From contig NZ_CADIKK010000023.1 in the NCBI RefSeq assembly GCF_902859915.1, positions 55,095-119,094 of the forward strand: 64,000 nucleotides of DNA. The letters run 5' to 3'. The translations under genes and the position numbers were made by a program. The notes under the pieces were generated by a model. It saw nothing but the letters and a program-made list of their open reading frames with translations, made no database searches and was not told the DNA's origin. The stretch is from Paraburkholderia ultramafica (GTDB lineage: Bacteria > Pseudomonadota > Gammaproteobacteria > Burkholderiales > Burkholderiaceae). Shown one piece after another: positions 18,185 through 27,097 of this stretch (position 1 is the first letter of the stretch; each line of letters opens with the position of its first letter).

Positions 18185-18294
18185 GATGAAACATCGCTCC
18201 TGTTGATGCAGCGGTGAACAAGCCGTCCTTTCACGTTGTTATATACCGATCGTGCGCCGCCGTCCATTCGTGATCGGGGCGAGCGCCATCCACG

Positions 18295-20478
18295 TTAAGG
18301 CGTCCATCGATACATCAGGATTTTCGCGCGGGCGTCGTCTTCGAGCAGGACCACGTACTCGCCGTTGTGGCGCTGCACAGCGCTGATGCCGAGATACACG
18401 TCCACCCAGCCGCTGGTGTTGCCGACGCTCGCGCCCGGCGTCATGTAGCCGATCGCCTGACCGGTGCGCGCGTCGTACACATCCACCTTCGCCGTGTACA
18501 GCTCCGCGACGAAGATGTAACTGCCCGCCACCGCGACGCCCACCGTAGTCGTCTGCGGATTGCTCTGCGTATTCCACGGCAGCGAGATGGCGTACTGTTG
18601 CGTCGGCGCGCCGGAGCTCCAGTTGTCGTAGCGTGCGAGCACCGGGCCCGCTTCCTTCCAGTGCGTCGCGTCCCACGGAATCGCGCTCGTGAAACCGGAC
18701 AGGTACATGGTGTCGGTCTCCGCGATGTAGACGAGCCGCGCGAGCCGCGTGAACGGTTGCGGCATCGCGAACATCTTCGAACTGGCGTACGTGTAGATCG
18801 GATTGCCGGCGGAGTCGAGCCCTTGTAACGGCATCTCGCGGATGCCGCTCAGCGGCGTGGCGAGCCAGATGTTGCCCGGCGTGTCGACCCACCAGAAGCC
18901 GTTGCCGACCGTGCTGCCGGTCGAAGGATTGCTGCTGATTTCGCTGGTGTCGACCGTGCCGTCGCCATTGCTGTCGCGCCACAGCCATTCGCCGTAGGTC
19001 GGCTGTCCGGCGGGCCACGTGCCCGGCAGCGGATTCTGTGCGAGCAAGCCGGATGGAATCGCTATTTCGCCATGCGCGGCGTCAAAGCGATAGACGTTCA
19101 GATAGTGCGCGCCCGGATCGAGCGTATAGAGAAACGGCTGACCATTGATTCGGCGCACCATCGGCTCGCCACGCACACCGCGCGGCTGGTGAAACGCGGG
19201 GTCGTCGGGATAGTCGAAACGGTCGAGCGTGAAGGCCGCATACGACCATTCGCGGCCGACCGGTTGGCTGTAGTCGAGCGTGAACCGCTTCGAGCCCGTG
19301 TAGACGGAGTTGGGCGTGGCCGGATCGAACGCGGCGCTATCGACGAACGTCAGGCCGTACAGCCGCCAGTTGAACGCATGCGAGCTGAGCACGTAGCTTT
19401 CGAGCACCGCGCCTTGTCCAACCGATGCCGAGCCGGGCGCGCGCGGCCCCTCGCCGTTCTGCGCGACATACAGATTGCCCGCCGGATCGACACCGATGCC
19501 CGTGATGCCGTTGAAACGCACGTTGCCCGGCACGCCCTTGACCGCGTGAAACAGGCCATTGCGCGTGCCGATCGCCGTGCCGGCTTGCGGCTGGCCGTTG
19601 GCGTCCCTGTTGAAGACCAGAATCTGCTGCGACGGTCCATTGTCGGCGACAAGGATTTGCCCTGACGGCGTCACCGCGATGTCGGCCGGCACCGTGCCGG
19701 CGGGCAACGTCAGCGTGCCGGCGAGCGCAGCGCCACTGGCGGCGTAGTGCAGAATAGTTAGGCTTCCGGATGAAACGCCGCTCAACACCCAGAGCGTCGA
19801 ATCGGTGTCCACCGCAATGCGTCCCGGCGAAGTCACGTTCCACGAGCGCAAAGGCCGCATCGACTCTGCGTCGAACACGACGATCCGGTTGGAGTAGGTG
19901 TCGGCCACATACAGTTCGGTGTCGGTGGCGGCCATCCCGCGAATGCTCGCGTCGGTGCCGGCCGTCACCGTGTCGAGTGCCAGAAAGCTGTTCTTCGTCG
20001 CATTCGCGCTGTTGCCGATGCCGCCGCTGAACGGCGCGCCAGTCGCCAGATTCGCCAGCGTGCGGCGTGTGATGCCATACCAGCTCTGGTTGGCCGGCGG
20101 ATAGTCCGCGCCGACCAACGCGTTGCTCTCGTTGCCGATCGACATCGCCGCATACAGGTAGGTGTGGTTCACCGCGACCGCGTCGCCGCCGGCGGCGCCC
20201 CAGCCATGCGTCGAACCGGCCACCGCGAGTTTGTCGCCCGCGCGATAGGCGGCGATTTCGCTGCCGCTCTCATCCCACGGCGCGTTGGTATAAACGGTGC
20301 CGTCGGCACCGACGCTAATGGCCTGAATATCCTGCTGCATCCATTTGCCATCGCCAAAACCAAAGCTATTGCCAATCCAGGAAGTGGTGTAGGTGAGTTG
20401 CGATTGCGCGGACGCATTCAGGGGAATAAGACTGTGGATTAAAACCACGGCCACGCCCAGGCGAGAGAGGAGTTTCAC
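18295..20478 (-). CDS. Secreted beta-propeller (NHL-like) protein with an EF-hand-type loop
   Basis: 727 residues from GTG 20478, which follows an AAGGA site and gives a clean signal peptide (VKLLSRLGVAVVLIHSLIPLNASAQ). The mature protein has repeated blade-like segments such as GMAATDTELYVADTYSNRIVVF, DIAVTPSGQILVADNGPSQQ and GIGVDPAGNLYVAQNGEG, typical of NHL/SMP-30-type propellers. A Ca2+-binding EF-hand-like loop DSNGDGTVDTSEI lies at about residue 530. It may be an extracellular or periplasmic enzyme or binding protein. It is not in an operon, and its upstream region is AT-rich. Confidence 0.75.
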   Translation of the reverse strand: MKLLSRLGVAVVLIHSLIPLNASAQSQLTYTTSWIGNSFGFGDGKWMQQDIQAISVGADGTVYTNAPWDESGSEIAAYRAGDKLAVAGSTHGWGAAGGDAVAVNHTYLYAAMSIGNESNALVGADYPPANQSWYGITRRTLANLATGAPFSGGIGNSANATKNSFLALDTVTAGTDASIRGMAATDTELYVADTYSNRIVVFDAESMRPLRSWNVTSPGRIAVDTDSTLWVLSGVSSGSLTILHYAASGAALAGTLTLPAGTVPADIAVTPSGQILVADNGPSQQILVFNRDANGQPQAGTAIGTRNGLFHAVKGVPGNVRFNGITGIGVDPAGNLYVAQNGEGPRAPGSASVGQGAVLESYVLSSHAFNWRLYGLTFVDSAAFDPATPNSVYTGSKRFTLDYSQPVGREWSYAAFTLDRFDYPDDPAFHQPRGVRGEPMVRRINGQPFLYTLDPGAHYLNVYRFDAAHGEIAIPSGLLAQNPLPGTWPAGQPTYGEWLWRDSNGDGTVDTSEISSNPSTGSTVGNGFWWVDTPGNIWLATPLSGIREMPLQGLDSAGNPIYTYASSKMFAMPQPFTRLARLVYIAETDTMYLSGFTSAIPWDATHWKEAGPVLARYDNWSSGAPTQQYAISLPWNTQSNPQTTTVGVAVAGSYIFVAELYTAKVDVYDARTGQAIGYMTPGASVGNTSGWVDVYLGISAVQRHNGEYVVLLEDDARAKILMYRWTP

Positions 20479-20875
20479 GACAGTAGTTCCTTGCGAGGCG
20501 CGAAGTGCGCGCGGCCGGCGTGTCGGGCGCACTTTCGCATGTACGCGCGTTGGTCAGCTATTGCGCATACGTAAAAGTTGGCGCTTTATCCTCGCATAGA
20601 AAAAGCGGAAATTTATTGCTAAAAAATTCGCGGCAAGCAATAGGCGATTCAAATAATTCGAAGCGCATAGAATTACGCTGTAATGGAGTGCTATTTGATT
20701 TTTATGCGTAGGCTTTCTGGACATCGTCGCGTGGCGCGTGGCGCAAGTTTCTCGCTTTGCTGTCTTCTTGGCGGAGGAAGCGACCTTGCGTCGTCTGTGT
20801 CGATGACGTGATGGTGCGTGGCGGGGATCGGGTTTGCGACCTGGGTGAGCGCAGCGGCTCTGGCGGGGTGAGCGG
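20479..20875. other. AT-rich promoter region of the secreted propeller gene
   Basis: About 400 bp without a supportable gene. Positions 20570-20710 are clearly more AT-rich than their surroundings. Such a segment is a candidate H-NS-type binding site, and it holds the promoter for the minus-strand gene that starts at 20478. Confidence 0.45.
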
Positions 20876-20900
20876 CCTTCGCTCCGCAACGGAGCGAAGG
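20876..20900 (-). terminator. Perfect 11-bp hairpin after the ABC operon
   Basis: CCTTCGCTCCG, loop CAA, CGGAGCGAAGG, located 21 nt past the stop of the last operon gene (20922). There is no T-run on the minus strand, so termination efficiency is uncertain. Confidence 0.55.
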
Positions 20901-20921
20901 TCTGAGTGCAGCGCGACTACC

Positions 20922-22136
20922 TTACGAATGCGCGGCGGCGTGCTCCGCCACCGCCGCTTGCGCAGCCGCCGCTTCCGCTGCGGCGACGGCAGGCGACACG
21001 ATCGCCGGCTGCCCCGTCTGCTGACGCGACCGGCCCGAGCTTAGATAATCCGCGATCGAATCCTGCGTGACTTCGCCGACATAGCGGCCATCGCCATCCA
21101 GCACCGGCATCCATGACGAATTGAACTGGTACATCTTCGACAGCACGATGCGCAGATGCTCGTCGGCGCTGACCGTCGCCTTGAACGCGGTGAGATGATC
21201 GCCGCACACACCCTGACCCGCGCGCGCCGCGCGGCGCGTCACATAGCCGAGCGCCTGCCGGTTGTCGTCGACGATGGTCAGATAGCGGTTATCGCTGTCG
21301 TCCATCATCTGGAACGCGCGCGCAACCGGCATCTCGGCGCGCGCGGTTTCGGGCTGCGTGGCGGCGTCGCCGGCCTTCACCAGCAACAGGCGCTTCAGCG
21401 TGCTGTCCTGGCCGACGAACGCGCCGACAAACTCATCGCGCGGATGCGCAAGCAGCGTATCCGGATGATCGTATTGCACCAGTTGACCACGGCGGAACAC
21501 GGCCACGCGGTCGCCGAGCTTGATCGCCTCGTCGATGTCGTGGCTCACCATGATCACCGTCTTGTTCAGCTGACGCTGCATCTGGAAGAACTCGTTCTGG
21601 ATCGACTCGCGATTGATCGGGTCGACCGCGCCGAACGGCTCGTCCATCAGCAGCACCGGCGGATCGGCGGCCAGTGCGCGAATCACGCCGATGCGCTGCT
21701 GCTGCCCACCCGACAATTCGCGCGGATAGCGCTTCAGATACTGCTTGGGATCGAGCGCCACCATCGACATCAACTCGGTGGCCCGTTCGCGGCAGCGCTT
21801 CTTGTCCCAGCCGAGCAGGCGCGGCACGACCGTGATGTTCTCCTCGATCGTCATGTTCGGGAACAGGCCGATCTGCTGGATCACATAGCCGATGTGGCGG
21901 CGCAATCCGACTTCGTTCAGGCCCGAGGTGTCCTCACCATTGATCAGCACGCGGCCCGAAGTCGGCGCGATCAGACGGTTGATCATCTTCAGCGTGGTGG
22001 TCTTGCCGCAACCCGACGGGCCGAGAAACACGCAGATTTCTCCTGCGCCGACGGTGAGGCTCACCGAGTCGACCGCCTTCACCTGCTGGCCGTCCTTCTG
22101 CGTAAACGTCTTTGTCAGTTGGTCGAGTTCGATCAT
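20922..22136 (-). CDS. Quaternary-amine ABC transporter, ATP-binding protein with CBS domains
   Basis: 404 residues from ATG 22136. It energises import of osmoprotectants such as glycine betaine, choline or carnitine (ProV/OpuCA/OsmV group). Walker A is GPSGCGKTTT (about 37-46), signature LSGGQQQR, Walker B VLLMDEP and switch HD in VSHDIDEA. C-terminal CBS-type repeats (about 280-370) probably sense ionic strength. Its ATG overlaps the preceding permease stop (ATGA). The tail is Ala-rich (AVAAAEAAAAQAAVAEHAAAHS). The family is firm; the substrate is inferred. Confidence 0.92.
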   Translation of the reverse strand: MIELDQLTKTFTQKDGQQVKAVDSVSLTVGAGEICVFLGPSGCGKTTTLKMINRLIAPTSGRVLINGEDTSGLNEVGLRRHIGYVIQQIGLFPNMTIEENITVVPRLLGWDKKRCRERATELMSMVALDPKQYLKRYPRELSGGQQQRIGVIRALAADPPVLLMDEPFGAVDPINRESIQNEFFQMQRQLNKTVIMVSHDIDEAIKLGDRVAVFRRGQLVQYDHPDTLLAHPRDEFVGAFVGQDSTLKRLLLVKAGDAATQPETARAEMPVARAFQMMDDSDNRYLTIVDDNRQALGYVTRRAARAGQGVCGDHLTAFKATVSADEHLRIVLSKMYQFNSSWMPVLDGDGRYVGEVTQDSIADYLSSGRSRQQTGQPAIVSPAVAAAEAAAAQAAVAEHAAAHS

Positions 22137-22786
22137 GTCTTTTGCACTCCCTTCGGTGTCAGCAGGCGTTGCAGCGCTTGCAGCAGCAGGTCGGCGACGA
22201 TCGCGAGCAAGCTCACGAGCACCGCGCCCACCAACAGTTTCATCATGTTGCTCTGGCCGATCGCGCGGATGATCAGCGTGCCGAGACCGCCCGCGCCGAT
22301 CACCGCGGCGATCGTCATCACGCCGATGTTCATCACCACGGCCGTTCTCACGCCGCCGAGAATCACCGGCACGGCGAGCGGCAGATCGACGAGCCGCAGC
22401 CGTTGCCATACGGTCATGCCGATGCCGATGCCGGCTTCCTTGATGCCGGCGTCGACGTTGCGCAGCGCGAGGCAGGTGTTGCGCATGATCGGCAGCAGCG
22501 AATAGAGGAACACCGCGGTGATCGCCGGCACCGCGCCGATGCCCTGGCCGAAGCGCGAGAACACCGGAATCATCAGACCGAACAGTGCGATCGACGGCAA
22601 GGTCAGCACCACGGTCGCGATGCTCAGCAACGGCGCGGCGAGCCACTCGTGGCGATTGATCAGGATCCCCAGGGGAACGCCGACGATGATCGCGCAGCCC
22701 ACCGCAATCCCCACCAGCCACACATGTTGCGCGGTCAGTTGCAGCAGTTCAGGCCAGTTGGCCGATAGATAGTCGAATACAGTCAT
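22133..22786 (-). CDS. Quaternary-amine ABC transporter permease (OpuCB/OsmW-like)
   Basis: 217 residues with about 5-6 membrane segments and the ABC permease EAA-type loop (VDAGIKEAGIGIGMTVWQRLRLVDLPLAVPVILGGVRTA). It starts at ATG 22786, 15 nt after the binding-protein stop, and overlaps the ATPase gene by 4 nt. It is the second permease of the operon; the other is at 23755-24471. Two different permeases with one ATPase and one binding protein is the OpuC/Osm arrangement. Confidence 0.92.
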   Translation of the reverse strand: MTVFDYLSANWPELLQLTAQHVWLVGIAVGCAIIVGVPLGILINRHEWLAAPLLSIATVVLTLPSIALFGLMIPVFSRFGQGIGAVPAITAVFLYSLLPIMRNTCLALRNVDAGIKEAGIGIGMTVWQRLRLVDLPLAVPVILGGVRTAVVMNIGVMTIAAVIGAGGLGTLIIRAIGQSNMMKLLVGAVLVSLLAIVADLLLQALQRLLTPKGVQKT

Positions 22787-22801
22787 GTAAAAGGTCTCCG
22801 C

Positions 22802-23758
22802 TCAGGGCAGCTTGTGCGTGCGCAGGAATTGCGCCGCGACTTCACGCACCGGCTTGCCGTCGATGTCGACCTGCTTGTTCATCTCCAGCATCGTGTCGTT
22901 GTTCAGCGCGTCGGAGAGTGCGTTCAACTGCGTCGCGAGTTGCGGGTTCTGGTCGAGCGTCGCCTTGCGCACCACCGGCGTCGCGTTGTACGCTGGGAAG
23001 TAGTGACGGTCGTCTTCGAGCGGCATGATGTTGAAGCCCTTCACGCGGCCATCCGTCGTGTAGATCAGACCGATCGGCACCTGGTTGTTATGCAGCGCGG
23101 TGTAGACGAGGCCCGGGTCCATCTGACGCGTTTCCGCGCGGCTGAACGCCATCCCGTAGGCGGCTTCGAGCGGCTTCAATCCATCCGGACGATTGGCGAA
23201 CTCCGCATCCATCGCGAACACGTGCTTCTTGTTCGGCTCTGCCGCGAGCTTCGCGGCGAGTTGCGAAATCGTGCGAATGCCGGTTTGCTGCGCCGCCTGC
23301 TGCGGCAAGCCGAGCGCGTACGTGTTGTTCAGCGGCGACGCATCGAGCCAGATCAGGCCGCGTTTCGCGTCGAGTTCTTTCACGCGCTCGTACATCGTCT
23401 TCGGATCGAGCTTCTCGGTGATCTTGTTGTAGACGATCGCGGCGGTGCCGGTGTATTCCCACACCACGTCGATCTGGCCGTTCTCCTGCGCGCTGCGCAA
23501 CAGCGTGCTGCCGAGCCCCGTACGCGCGTCGATCGTGTAGCCCTTCGATTGCAGGTATTGCGACGTGATCTCGGTAAGAACGTACTGCTCAGTGAAATTT
23601 TTTCCACCAACGACGAGCGTCGCCGCGCTCGCGTGAAGGCTCGCGAACAGCAGTGCGCCAGCCGCGAACCAGCCGCGGGGTCGCCAGCCACTGGTTCGCC
23701 AGCCGCTGGATCGCCAGCCGCTGGATCGCCAGCCGCTGCGTTTGAACAGATTCATCAT
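22802..23758 (-). CDS. Quaternary-amine ABC transporter periplasmic binding protein (OpuCC/OsmX-like)
   Basis: 318 residues. The mature part (from about residue 46, TLVVGGKNFTEQYVLTEITS) matches type-II OpuAC binding proteins, with WEYTGTAAIVYNKI and IYTTDGRVKGFNIMPLEDD among the conserved stretches. The signal peptide is odd: its n-region is stretched by four tandem copies of a 15-bp unit, giving repeated Ser-Gly-Trp-Arg before the hydrophobic core GWFAAGALLFASLHASA. Start ATG 23758 overlaps the upstream permease stop (ATGA). Confidence 0.92.
   Translation of the reverse strand: MMNLFKRSGWRSSGWRSSGWRTSGWRPRGWFAAGALLFASLHASAATLVVGGKNFTEQYVLTEITSQYLQSKGYTIDARTGLGSTLLRSAQENGQIDVVWEYTGTAAIVYNKITEKLDPKTMYERVKELDAKRGLIWLDASPLNNTYALGLPQQAAQQTGIRTISQLAAKLAAEPNKKHVFAMDAEFANRPDGLKPLEAAYGMAFSRAETRQMDPGLVYTALHNNQVPIGLIYTTDGRVKGFNIMPLEDDRHYFPAYNATPVVRKATLDQNPQLATQLNALSDALNNDTMLEMNKQVDIDGKPVREVAAQFLRTHKLP
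23681..23740. repeat. Four tandem 15-bp repeats in the signal-peptide region of the binding protein
   Basis: Units at 23681-23695, 23696-23710, 23711-23725 and 23726-23740, each close to TCGCCAGCCGCTGGA. The two middle units are identical and the outer two differ at one or two bases. The length is a multiple of three, so copy-number change keeps the frame and only adds or removes the pentapeptide SGWRS. Confidence 0.9.
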
Positions 23759-24471
23759 GCCGTCACCCCGCGTCGTGCGAGCAGGTAGCGGCTGCCGGCC
23801 GAAACGATGCCGTCCAGCACCAGCGCGAGAATCGCGGTCGCTGCGGCGCCGAGCAAAAGCTGCTGCTGGTTGTTCAGGTAGATGCCGGGAAATATCAGCG
23901 TGCCGAGACTGTCCGCGCCGATCAGATACGCGAGCGGCGCACTGCCCACGTTGATCGCGAGCGCCGTGCGCACCCCGCCGATGATGATCGGCATCGCATT
24001 GGGCAACTCGACGCGCAGCAGCGACTGCCACCCCGTCATGCCGATACCGCGCGCCGCTTCACGCAGCGCGGGCGAAACGTTTTTCATGCCTTCGTACGCG
24101 TTGCGCGTGATCGGCAGCAACGACGCGAGGAACAGCGCGACCAGCGCCGGAATGTCGCCGATGCCGAAGATGCCGAGCGCAATTGCCAGCACCGCCAGCG
24201 AGGGGATCGTGTTGCCGATGTTGAAGATCTGCATGAAGCGTTCGGCGTGGCGCGCGAACGACGGACGGCTCAGCAGGATGCCGGCGGGTATGCCGACCAG
24301 CAGCGCGAGGGCCATCGAGTAGCCGACCAGCAGCAGGTGCCGTTTCGTGTAGTAGACGAGATCAGGCGCGTACTGATGCAGTGCGCCGGGGTCGATCGCG
24401 TGCCATAGCAACGCGACGACCATGCCGATGGCTACAAGACTGCCGATCAGTCTGGCAGGACGATGAATCAT
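23755..24471 (-). CDS. Quaternary-amine ABC transporter permease, first gene of the operon
   Basis: 238 residues from ATG 24471, preceded by a strong AGGAGG site. It has hydrophobic segments throughout and the permease loop NVSPALREAARGIGMTGWQSLLRVELPNAMPIIIGGVRTA. It forms the transmembrane channel with the second permease. It heads the unit permease - binding protein - permease - ATPase, transcribed from 24471 to 20922 with overlapping or closely spaced genes. Confidence 0.92.
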   Translation of the reverse strand: MIHRPARLIGSLVAIGMVVALLWHAIDPGALHQYAPDLVYYTKRHLLLVGYSMALALLVGIPAGILLSRPSFARHAERFMQIFNIGNTIPSLAVLAIALGIFGIGDIPALVALFLASLLPITRNAYEGMKNVSPALREAARGIGMTGWQSLLRVELPNAMPIIIGGVRTALAINVGSAPLAYLIGADSLGTLIFPGIYLNNQQQLLLGAAATAILALVLDGIVSAGSRYLLARRGVTA

Positions 24472-25083
24472 GAAGATGCGCCTCCTTGTTCGAGCGACGC
24501 GCGCAAATAGCCGCGCCGCACAGGCGTCGTGATGACGCTGCGAATGGGAAGTTCGGGACGCGGCAGGTGCCGCGAGTTGAACCGAGTGGTGCCGGGCATG
24601 TGTTGTTGCCCGGCGCGAGGGTTTTGGGCGATGAGCTGCTTGTTCCCTCGGTGGCTTGCCAGTCAGCAAAACTGGTGCCAGATCCATCGATGATGTGGAC
24701 AGCGGCGCTGGGCCGCTTGTCCGACGGGGTTTGGGAGCCGCTTGGGAAGACCGGTTTCTTACCGGCGACAGGAAGGATGCAATGTGCTGCCAGTTTGCAT
24801 TCAACCCCTTCTAACTTAAGCTATTTAGCTGCGATTTCGCGGTTAGGGTGCAAGGATTATACGGGCGTTGGGTCGGTTCGTCTACCCATGTGGTTAATTT
24901 ATGGGCAACCGGGCGGCCGGTTGGCGCAGGAGTTGTCTCCCGCAAAGGCTCACCAGTCAGGTTTTCAACCGCTTTTGCGTCTCCCGAAAACGCTCACCTC
25001 AAACGGCCGCCGGAGCGGCCGTCGAATACGATTTGCCATCGCGTCGTCGAGGGACGCTAACGGTGAAGCACGGCATCACCGCG
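24472..25083. other. 612-bp intergenic region with two copies of the 18-bp motif
   Basis: No gene is supported. The 5' part must contain the ABC operon promoter. Two minus-oriented copies of the GGTGAG-N3 motif lie at 24937-24954 and 24981-24998, 44 bp apart. Confidence 0.5.
24937..24998 (-). repeat. Dispersed 18-bp motif, pair
   Basis: On the minus strand: GGTGAG-CCT-TTGCGGGAG (24937-24954) and GGTGAG-CGT-TTTCGGGAG (24981-24998). The flanks are conserved and the central triplet differs, as in the other copies. Confidence 0.75.
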
Positions 25084-25986
25084 TCACGATCGCGCCACCG
25101 GGCGCCGCGCAAAAATCCGCCGCGTCAAATCAAACGCCACCAGATTGCCGGCCACCACCAGCAACAGTCCGACCACCGCCAACGCGGACCATTGATAACC
25201 TTCAAATACCGTCGACACCGCCAGTGCCACAATCGGAAACAGCACCGTGCAGTAAGCGGCGCGTTCGGGGCCCATGCGCCCGACCAGCATCAGGTACGCG
25301 GTAAAGCCGATCACCGAGCCGAACACCGCGAGATAAGCGAGCGTGCCGAGATAACGTACGGACGGCTCGACGCCGAACGAGAAGCCGGCCAGCAAGCTCC
25401 CCACCGTCAGAATGCTGGCGCCGATCAGCATCGCCCAGCTATTGGTGGCGAACGGGTGCAAGCCCATTGACTGCATCCGGCTCGACAACAGATTGCCGGC
25501 CGAAAAACACAAGGTGCCGAGAAACGCGACGCCGAGGCCCAGCCACGCCACGTGATCACCGAGGTGTCCGGCCATCTGCTGAACGAACAGACAGACGATG
25601 CCGACGAGCCCCAGCAACGCGCCGGCAATCGCAGTCGGTTGCAACGGCCGGCCCATGAAGAGGCGGCCGTTGATCGAGTTCAGCAGCGGCGCGGTGGAAA
25701 ACACCACCGCCACCAGGCCGCTAGGCACGACCTGTTCGGCGTAGTAGAAGCAGAGGAAGTTAAGGCAGAACAGCGCCAGCCCTTGCGCGGCGAGGAAGCG
25801 CCACGCGGCGCGCGGCGGCCAGATCCGCCGGCGCATGATGCGCAGCAGCGCGAACAGCAGCAGCGCCGCGATCCAGAAGCGCCACGCAATCGACACCGGC
25901 GGCGGAACCGAGCCGAGTTGCCATTTGATCGCGATCCAGGTGGTGCCCCAGATCAATACCGTGACGGCATAAAGCGCGAGATTCAT
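25084..25986 (-). CDS. EamA/DMT-family transporter
   Basis: 300 residues with ten predicted membrane segments in two EamA repeats (MNLALYAVTVLIWGTTWIAIKWQLG opens the first; the second begins near HVAWLGLGVAFLGTLCFSAGN). Proteins of this family export or import small metabolites such as amino acids. ATG 25986 is chosen over an upstream in-frame start because it begins the first membrane helix. It is divergent from an AraC-type regulator (26152), which may control it. Confidence 0.9.
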   Translation of the reverse strand: MNLALYAVTVLIWGTTWIAIKWQLGSVPPPVSIAWRFWIAALLLFALLRIMRRRIWPPRAAWRFLAAQGLALFCLNFLCFYYAEQVVPSGLVAVVFSTAPLLNSINGRLFMGRPLQPTAIAGALLGLVGIVCLFVQQMAGHLGDHVAWLGLGVAFLGTLCFSAGNLLSSRMQSMGLHPFATNSWAMLIGASILTVGSLLAGFSFGVEPSVRYLGTLAYLAVFGSVIGFTAYLMLVGRMGPERAAYCTVLFPIVALAVSTVFEGYQWSALAVVGLLLVVAGNLVAFDLTRRIFARRPVARS

Positions 25987-26151
25987 GGTCGAGCCTGCAA
26001 CGGCGAATGCGGAAGGAACCTCGACTATGCAGCCGCGCGGCAAGCCGCACTTGTCCAGGATTGCGCACTTTTTCGCGTCGATGAGCCGCCGCGCGAGGCT
26101 CGCCGTATACTCGTGCTCATTCAGTCATCGGAAGTGATCCGCCCGTTTGCC

Positions 26152-27069
26152 GTGAACGCCGCCTCGCCCGCCCCCGTGATGCCCGCTACCGAAACGCCGT
26201 TCGGCCTTCAGTCGGTCTGTCACACGCTGAGCAGCGCCAATGCGAATCTGGACCGCTTCGCGTGGCTCGGCGACCGGCTCGCCATCGCCGTCTGGACGCG
26301 CGACACGGAAGAAGCCGAGACCGTCTACGAGCGGCCCGGCCATCACACGCTGTCGTGCTATCTGGATGGCGGCTATCGCACCGAGCGGCAGAAAATGCCG
26401 GGCCACTATGGCGCGCCGTCGCGGCTGTGCGCACTGCCCGGCGAACACGAATCACGCTGGTGGGTGCGCGGCCACATGCATTTCATGCATCTGTACTTCC
26501 TGCCCGAGCACTTCACGCAGCGCGCCGTTCAGGAGCTCGACCGCGAGCCGCGCGAACTGACGCTCGCCGATCGCACCTATTTCGAAGACCCGCGCATTGC
26601 CAGCTTGTGCCAATCGCTCGTCAATGAAGACTGGCAAAACCCTGACGGCCTGCTGCGCACCAACGAGACCGCGCACGAAGTGCTGAGCCTGCTGCTGCGT
26701 GCGCAAGGCGTGCGCCGCACCGACGCGTCGCTCAAAGGCGGTTTGTCGGTGGTGACGCGGCGGCGTCTGCGCGACTACATCGAAAGCCATCTCGCGCAAA
26801 CGCTGACGCTCGGCGAACTCGCCGGCGTCGCGGCGTTGTCGGAGTTTCATCTCGCGCGCATGTTCCGCGAATCGTTCGGACTGCCACCCGCCGCGTGGAT
26901 CGCGCAGCAGCGGCTCGAACGCGCCCGTACGCTGCTGCGCACCACCGCGCTGCCGCTCGTGCAAGTCGCCGAGCAATGCGGCTATGCGAACGCCAGCCAT
27001 TTCAGCCACCGCTTTCGCGAGAGCGTCGGCGTGGCGCCCACTGTTTTCCGGCAGGTGGTCGGCGTTTGA
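26152..27069 (+). CDS. AraC-family transcriptional regulator
   Basis: About 305 residues. An N-terminal cupin-like sensing part includes ERPGHHTLSCYLDGGYRTER. The C-terminal AraC DNA-binding domain (about 200-300) has two HTHs: LTLGELAGVAALSEFHLARMF and LPLVQVAEQCGYANASHFSHRFRES. GTG 26152 is used as the start; ATG 26179 (MPATETPFGLQ) is an equally plausible alternative. It is divergent from the EamA transporter gene (166 bp between starts), the usual regulator-target arrangement, and convergent with the large FAD/Fe-S dehydrogenase gene (28 bp between stops). Confidence 0.88.
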   Translation: MNAASPAPVMPATETPFGLQSVCHTLSSANANLDRFAWLGDRLAIAVWTRDTEEAETVYERPGHHTLSCYLDGGYRTERQKMPGHYGAPSRLCALPGEHESRWWVRGHMHFMHLYFLPEHFTQRAVQELDREPRELTLADRTYFEDPRIASLCQSLVNEDWQNPDGLLRTNETAHEVLSLLLRAQGVRRTDASLKGGLSVVTRRRLRDYIESHLAQTLTLGELAGVAALSEFHLARMFRESFGLPPAAWIAQQRLERARTLLRTTALPLVQVAEQCGYANASHFSHRFRESVGVAPTVFRQVVGV

Positions 27070-27097
27070 GTTTGACCGCGAGCCAACCTGCCGTGCG

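Noticed and set aside
20876..20900. Counting this hairpin as a certain intrinsic terminator
   Set aside because: It lacks a T-run on the operon strand, so it is listed with only moderate confidence.
24486..25304. Plus-strand open frame in the intergenic region before the EamA gene
   Set aside because: Overlaps the EamA coding region, has no signature, and contains two copies of the intergenic motif.
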